Below are positions 32,701 to 35,595 of a stretch of DNA of 35,595 nt, piece after piece; position 1 is the stretch's first letter, and each line of letters opens with the position of its first letter. Origin of the DNA: an uncultured Clostridia bacterium (GTDB lineage Bacteria > Bacillota > Clostridia > Christensenellales > Pumilibacteraceae). Under the pieces are notes generated by a model. It was given only the letters and a program-made list of their open reading frames with translations, was not told the DNA's origin and did no database searches. A program made the position numbers and the translations under genes. The DNA lies in contig CANPVN010000015.1 of the NCBI GenBank assembly GCA_947581755.1, positions 1 through 35,595 on the forward strand, read 5' to 3'.

Positions 32701-34999
32701 CAATTCCGAGGACGAAAAGACAACTCTTATTCTCGACGGATTCGCTTGGGCTAACTATACCAACGAGTTGGGAGAGGAATTCGAGAGCGTCTATTTATAT
32801 GACCCTTCGACAAATTCGTTAAGAATAGTCGTAAACAATTCTTACCTTTACATCGATTTGAAGGACAACAAAACGTACACCGTAAGAGGTTACGAATATA
32901 CGACAAATTGCTTGTGGTTCGATAACTGGACCGTTCATAACGATTACTACTTCGAACTTGACGGTTACGGCAAACTTATAGTTCACAGTTTGGAAGATGA
33001 TTCGATAGTTGACACGGGCACTTATGACAAGTCCGAGGACGGAGATCACTTTGTATTCCACTTCAAAATCAACGGAGAAGAAAAGACCTTGTCGGGTACC
33101 TTGGGTGTATTGACTATAAGCAATCGGCAGTATGTCGCATTCCTTGTCGAGTATCCCGACAGAGAGGGTATGTATATCGATCCCACCGATTGGTCGGTAC
33201 TTACTCTTGACGCTTACGGAAACGCAATCAAGACAGACAAACTCGGCAGATCCGTTGCGGGAAGATTCCAACTTATCACCGAGAGAATTCTTTACTTCTC
33301 TTCCGATAACGACAGCTGCATCTACTATCTTGACAAAGACAACAATATCGCTCAGCCTCAATCCTTCGAGAGTTACGCATACTACACCGAAAACCTCGAG
33401 ACTCTTAACTTCCAGAAGGGCGGATATGTCTCGATCGAAGGCGAAGTTTGCTACTACATTGTAGACGAAGACGGCAACATCGTCATCTACAGAAAGGCGC
33501 AAGAAGGCGAGAGCAACAGAAACGAATACGGTTATGTCGAAGACAAAACTTTCGGTAAATTCGAAGAAACCAAACAATTCAACAACAAAACTTATTACAG
33601 AACCGACGGATACGGACTTACCTTTACGAGAGCGGAAGCAACCAAGAACGACTATCCCGTTACCGTAGGTTTCGAGGACGACAAAGAAACTCCTATTCGC
33701 AAGCCCATTACCAGCATTAACTTCTCGCCTATCGGCGACGGTTCCTTCACGGTAAACGGCTACTGCAAAGTAGAGGGCGACGACGTTACCAACTATCCTT
33801 GCGTAGTCGTAAGAAGAGAAGAAAACGGCGAACTCAAAGAGTTCTATATCTTGCTCCGAAGCGGCGGCTTGGCAAACTTCAGATTCGATATTACCGTAAC
33901 TTACAAGGGCGACAGCGTAGGACAGGGCGTAAATAACTTCACCGTAGAAAGAGGCAGAATTATTACCGAGTATTCTTCTTACAATTACTACTATCTCAGA
34001 CTCTTGTTGTCGGTATTCGGCGGAACAAGCGCGGCAAACTCCTTGCCTAACACCTTCGGCGTTGTCAGCACCGTTTCCGAGATCGAAAAAGACGGTAATG
34101 TTCTCGATCCCGTATTCAATGCCGAATTCGGAGAGGACACCCCGTTGTTCGACTATAACGGAAATCCTTTCACCTTTACCGATATAAGCGATTACGAGAC
34201 GGTTTCCTCTCAGGGTCAGCAGATGATCACCGTTAACGTAAAAGGCGAAGACGAATATGATTACAGATTGCGTGTAGTCGTTTCGTATCAGCAAATGTTC
34301 GGTACTTACGTTTACCAGATCTACGCATTTACCCGCGTTCAAAGTTTCGACGTCTCAGTGGAAGGAAAGAATTATCGTATCGAGGTAGAGCGTTATATCT
34401 ATACCGAGAACAACGCGGCTCCGGGCGCATTGCTCAACGTTGCGATCTACGAGAAGGGAGATGACGACACCGAAACTCTTATCGAACCCGAGATGGCTTA
34501 TGTTGCTACCGACGGAACGATAAGATACATCGTAAGAACCTTTGACGAAGAGAGCGGCGATATCGTATCTTCCAAGTACTATATCATTACTTTGAAAGAA
34601 CATATAAGCGAGACGGTTTCTCCCGAACCCAAGCCCGAGCCCGAACCCGAGCCCGAACCCGATGTAGATGCGGGCGATGACGAGGAAGGCGAGGAAGAGG
34701 AAGAAATTCCCGTAGTCGAGTATTACGAAAGCGCTTCCTTTACGATCGTTGATGTCAAGACTTATTACAACAAAGACGACAAGTCTATTTATGTCGATAT
34801 TGACGAGTCTACCGATACTATCTACACCATGTTTATGGGTCGGTATTATTACATCGTTTCCGAGACGGTAAAGAACGAGGACGGAACTTATACCGTAACC
34901 GTAGGTCAGACCAAGTATACCGTATCGATTGACGGAGACAAGAACGTTACTATCACTCAGATCGATTCCGAAGACGAGCAGGAAGAGGAAGACGCATAA
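29780..34999 (+). CDS. Giant InlB-repeat surface lipoprotein, 1739 aa
   Basis: Signal peptide and lipobox FTAC (Cys25). Three InlB B-repeats / Flg_new-like modules lie at about 30-97 (GYSFDGWFTT, TVYAKW), 97-170 and 240-335 (GYALIGWSKD, NLYAVW). The long middle (about 345-1500) is built of irregular units of about 75-95 residues, each with a core like 'L.LDG.G.A.Y', seen near residues 423, 517, 592, 902, 983, 1058 and 1141, usually followed by 'G.Y'. I know no family name for this unit. A Glu-Pro stretch (EPKPEPEPEPEPD, about 1615-1628) and an acidic segment precede a last small domain. No sortase motif. SD GAGGAG. Likely a long extracellular stalk or adhesin and the last gene of the operon; function unknown. 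Confidence 0.9.
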   Translation: MKKLRNSLLLVVVLLFGVFGIFTACNGNKVTINFEVNGGEQIAAVSVEKDTEYTLPTPTRSGYSFDGWFTTSDCSGDPVVSIVAKEDCTVYAKWTQQYTLTLDAGSGKLSQTSLSLKAGDNLYEAVRDLVPSPADSDHKFGAWFRGNTALTEESVMPAEDLTLTARYTVKYVIHVNEQNLEGEGYTAVSDIEGYDYAGVTPSVEKTGFTLNAGHDGTVAVKALSDTASQNVFTLFYDRNNVRVTFNPNYPENVSGNSQSVTEKFGASVDFPRDFEIDGYALIGWSKDRAATTIDYESSYIYESLFNKDGVNAPESSFVIDSDVVNLYAVWAKGYVDLFGSSDLIYFFDKTSSDVYLYRQGTFFKGVCTNANTGAFRFTPTADVLIEGLLYEDTYSFSYRDDSRREIYYFYPGTGNTVSRDTTLELDAYSGIKYTAFDENGTPETANGTYRIDEQGYCIASFEVGGPEEVSGKENVTMLLGTISGGTHAFMIRNDDEFAMGTINRFVDPDRYYTGAYQIVLNGFGTASFNTGSQQAAFRYTLEGEVLTLFNSAGSPYLVAHVFKTETMWGYYLYSETYDGVYTMEDKSNSDTLTLDGMCQAVYKKGDQEIKGYYMLYSTTLGGILCEVTVSEDETYSFIIHNNTETITGGDGAEDQVKITRVFKPSNSTYAEYALQDSQYRWKIPLLVLDEDKVGEAYLYGWSDYVNSQGVFARFATLTYEIIKETNTAVFTVTKFDDSAIKAGKEAGKENASFGGFELDNCGFDVSQLESFVCGLVATSNGNAFVIHSYKLKDSEDTAIEKKYTNEKEETLTLVAGFAFYDFQSENEEGETVKARLVGQYQINETTLRMTVSYIVLNGVLEARSGYLYFELDEENSKFTYLAELYGILYSITSDGATDRTKSLNFDGKGGVVYTDGENTYTGTYKLSEETSYFGSNYYTFTENGEGGKTFNFMLYSSSSSSFFVIYDENMRGVYNSEDEKTTLILDGFAWANYTNELGEEFESVYLYDPSTNSLRIVVNNSYLYIDLKDNKTYTVRGYEYTTNCLWFDNWTVHNDYYFELDGYGKLIVHSLEDDSIVDTGTYDKSEDGDHFVFHFKINGEEKTLSGTLGVLTISNRQYVAFLVEYPDREGMYIDPTDWSVLTLDAYGNAIKTDKLGRSVAGRFQLITERILYFSSDNDSCIYYLDKDNNIAQPQSFESYAYYTENLETLNFQKGGYVSIEGEVCYYIVDEDGNIVIYRKAQEGESNRNEYGYVEDKTFGKFEETKQFNNKTYYRTDGYGLTFTRAEATKNDYPVTVGFEDDKETPIRKPITSINFSPIGDGSFTVNGYCKVEGDDVTNYPCVVVRREENGELKEFYILLRSGGLANFRFDITVTYKGDSVGQGVNNFTVERGRIITEYSSYNYYYLRLLLSVFGGTSAANSLPNTFGVVSTVSEIEKDGNVLDPVFNAEFGEDTPLFDYNGNPFTFTDISDYETVSSQGQQMITVNVKGEDEYDYRLRVVVSYQQMFGTYVYQIYAFTRVQSFDVSVEGKNYRIEVERYIYTENNAAPGALLNVAIYEKGDDDTETLIEPEMAYVATDGTIRYIVRTFDEESGDIVSSKYYIITLKEHISETVSPEPKPEPEPEPEPDVDAGDDEEGEEEEEIPVVEYYESASFTIVDVKTYYNKDDKSIYVDIDESTDTIYTMFMGRYYYIVSETVKNEDGTYTVTVGQTKYTVSIDGDKNVTITQIDSEDEQEEEDA
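34622..34663 (+). repeat. Second Glu-Pro coding hexanucleotide tract
   Basis: CCCGAACCCAAGCCCGAGCC and onward, seven units of GARCCC with one AAGCCC. It matches the tract in the neighbouring lipoprotein gene at 29550-29606. Confidence 0.7.
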
Positions 35000-35080
35000 T
35001 CTCCGACTTGCGACAAATTGTCTTTGAATTACGAATCAAGTAAATTATGAGCTTATGCCCTTTAGCGGCTTTGCTTCATT

Positions 35081-35120
35081 GACTCCCTTTTGCTTTACGC
35101 CAAAGGGAGTCCTTTTTTTT
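35081..35120 (+). terminator. Terminator of the MoxR/lipoprotein operon
   Basis: GACTCCCTTT (35081-35090) pairs perfectly with AAAGGGAGTC (35102-35111) over TGCTTTACGCC, followed by eight T (35113-35120). The loop sequence GCTTTACGCC is shared with the repeat modules, so this is a repeat-derived terminator. Confidence 0.92.
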
Positions 35121-35147
35121 AAGGTCGGATTATTTATAATCCCCTCA

Positions 35148-35212
35148 GGCAGCGTGACGCTGCACCCATAGTCGCGAGTTACTTAATTACTAATTCAAAG
35201 TTGGTTTCCGCG
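35148..35212 (+). repeat. Mosaic intergenic repeat, short form (copy 4)
   Basis: 65 bp from GGCAGCGTGACGCTGCACCC to GGTTTCCGCG (35203-35212). It lacks the GGTGGCGAGCCGCC block. Preceded by CCCCTCA, as is the inverted copy at 13475-13567. Confidence 0.85.
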
Positions 35213-35309
35213 TTCAAAGGTTGTGCGTAAAAAAATAAGGTCGGATTCATCTCCCGAAGGGGCCACCCTTAGCCAAGGCAGCGTGACATCGTCGCAACTG
35301 TCGCTTTGA

Positions 35310-35393
35310 GACTCTCTTTTTCGCTTTACTCAAAAGAGGAGTCTTTTATGCTCCGTTGCTCCTCTTTAACCGAAAAGATAAACTTTTCGGTTA
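35310..35393 (+). repeat. Two-hairpin repeat module, intact copy
   Basis: Hairpin 1: GACTCTCTTTT (35310-35320) with AAAAGAGGAGTC (35332-35343). Linker with TTGCTCCTCTTT. Hairpin 2: TAACCGAAAAG (35367-35377) with CTTTTCGGTTA (35383-35393), an 11-bp perfect stem. Same order as the copy at 13208-13283. Confidence 0.75.
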
Positions 35394-35506
35394 TATTACA
35401 AAAGGTTGGGATTTATTATAATCCCCCCAGACGGCTACGCCGCCAGCCCCCCTTAGCTGGCGCCAAGGGCGGCCAAGAGATAAGGTCGGATTTTTTTCCC
35501 GAAGGG

Positions 35507-35530
35507 GCCACCCTTAGCAAGGGTGGCTTT
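35507..35530 (+). terminator. Terminator-like hairpin in a repeat
   Basis: GCCACCCTT (35507-35515) pairs perfectly with AAGGGTGGC (35519-35527), followed by TTTTAG. No gene ends nearby on the plus strand, so it may be a repeat element only. Confidence 0.55.
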
Positions 35531-35595
35531 TAGTTTATCATTTGAAGTGCAACAGTAGTAAAAAAAAGAGACAACGCAGAAAAACTCTGGTATAA

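Larger units (their letters stand above)
35000..35595. other. Intergenic repeat block at the window end
   Basis: 596 bp without a credible gene. In order: operon terminator (35081-35120), AAGGTCGGAT (35121), short-form mosaic repeat (35148-35212), TAAGGTCGGATTCATCTCCC and GAAGGGGCCACCCTTA (35236-35271), another GGCAGCGTGAC (35277-35287), the two-hairpin module (35310-35393), palindromes at 35434-35460, a further TAAGGTCGGAT plus CCGAAGGGGCCACC (35481-35515) and a terminator-like hairpin (35507-35530). The last ~60 bases show nothing I can name. Confidence 0.75.

Noticed and set aside
32819..34342. 507-codon frame antisense to the giant lipoprotein gene
   Set aside because: Same reason: Val/Tyr/Ile-rich shadow without family features.
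18319..34999. Operon as a phage, conjugation or toxin locus
   Set aside because: No integrase, portal, relaxase, secretion ATPase of those types or toxin domain is visible, and base composition matches the housekeeping region.
35306..35533. 75-codon frame at the window end
   Set aside because: It is composed of the two-hairpin module and other repeats and has no SD at a sensible distance.

Overview
The window reads as chromosomal DNA from an anaerobic Bacillota, most likely an uncultured gut-type member of the Clostridia. The grounds are AGGAGG-type ribosome binding sites, sigma-A-like promoters, a WalJ/YycJ-family hydrolase, a two-cluster ferredoxin paired with a Crp/Fnr regulator, and large BspA-like and InlB-like lipoproteins. 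Placement below class level is a guess. Base composition looks uniform, and I see no integrase, transposase, phage gene or CRISPR array.

Layout. (1) 1-1116: end of an rRNA operon (3' part of 23S, then 5S and tRNA-Asn) closed by a strong terminator. (2) 1248-9062: a small acidic protein of unknown function, then housekeeping genes: WalJ/YycJ-type hydrolase, two tandem CPBP membrane proteases, rlmH, an M14 peptidase, tadA, a GlmU-like protein whose nucleotidyltransferase domain has decayed, and prs. (3) 9400-13071: an M18 aminopeptidase on the minus strand and a thiD-thiE pair in which ThiE is fused to a HAD phosphatase domain. (4) 13072-13734: a gene-free block of interspersed palindromic repeats. 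(5) 13735-15203: a divergent ferredoxin / Crp-Fnr pair sharing an 18-bp inverted repeat that sits exactly 41.5 bp upstream of the predicted ferredoxin start point. (6) 15437-17716: a leucine-rich-repeat (LRR_5) lipoprotein with its own promoter. (7) 17717-18318: a leader region with two promoters and a possible structured RNA. (8) 18319-34999: a seven-gene, roughly 17-kb apparent operon. (9) 35000-35595: a terminator and more repeats.

The most interesting part is the operon at 18319-34999. It joins a MoxR AAA+ ATPase, a DUF58 protein and two membrane-anchored von Willebrand A (vWA) proteins, which together form the classic MoxR/Bat core. It also carries a membrane protein with an InlB-like repeat, a 1045-residue LRR_5 lipoprotein and a 1739-residue InlB-repeat lipoprotein. 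Tight spacing and two ATGA overlaps argue for co-transcription up to a terminator at 35081-35120. I infer a cell-surface assembly or maturation machine encoded together with its extracellular clients; this is not shown by the sequence.

Two other signals cross gene boundaries. Intergenic gaps hold a mosaic repeat family with long and short forms, and one hairpin module differs between copies by compensating changes on both arms. Three genes (starts at 1556, 1885 and 6908) have a consensus -10 box 6 to 11 bases before the ATG and no ribosome binding site, which points to leaderless or nearly leaderless mRNAs.
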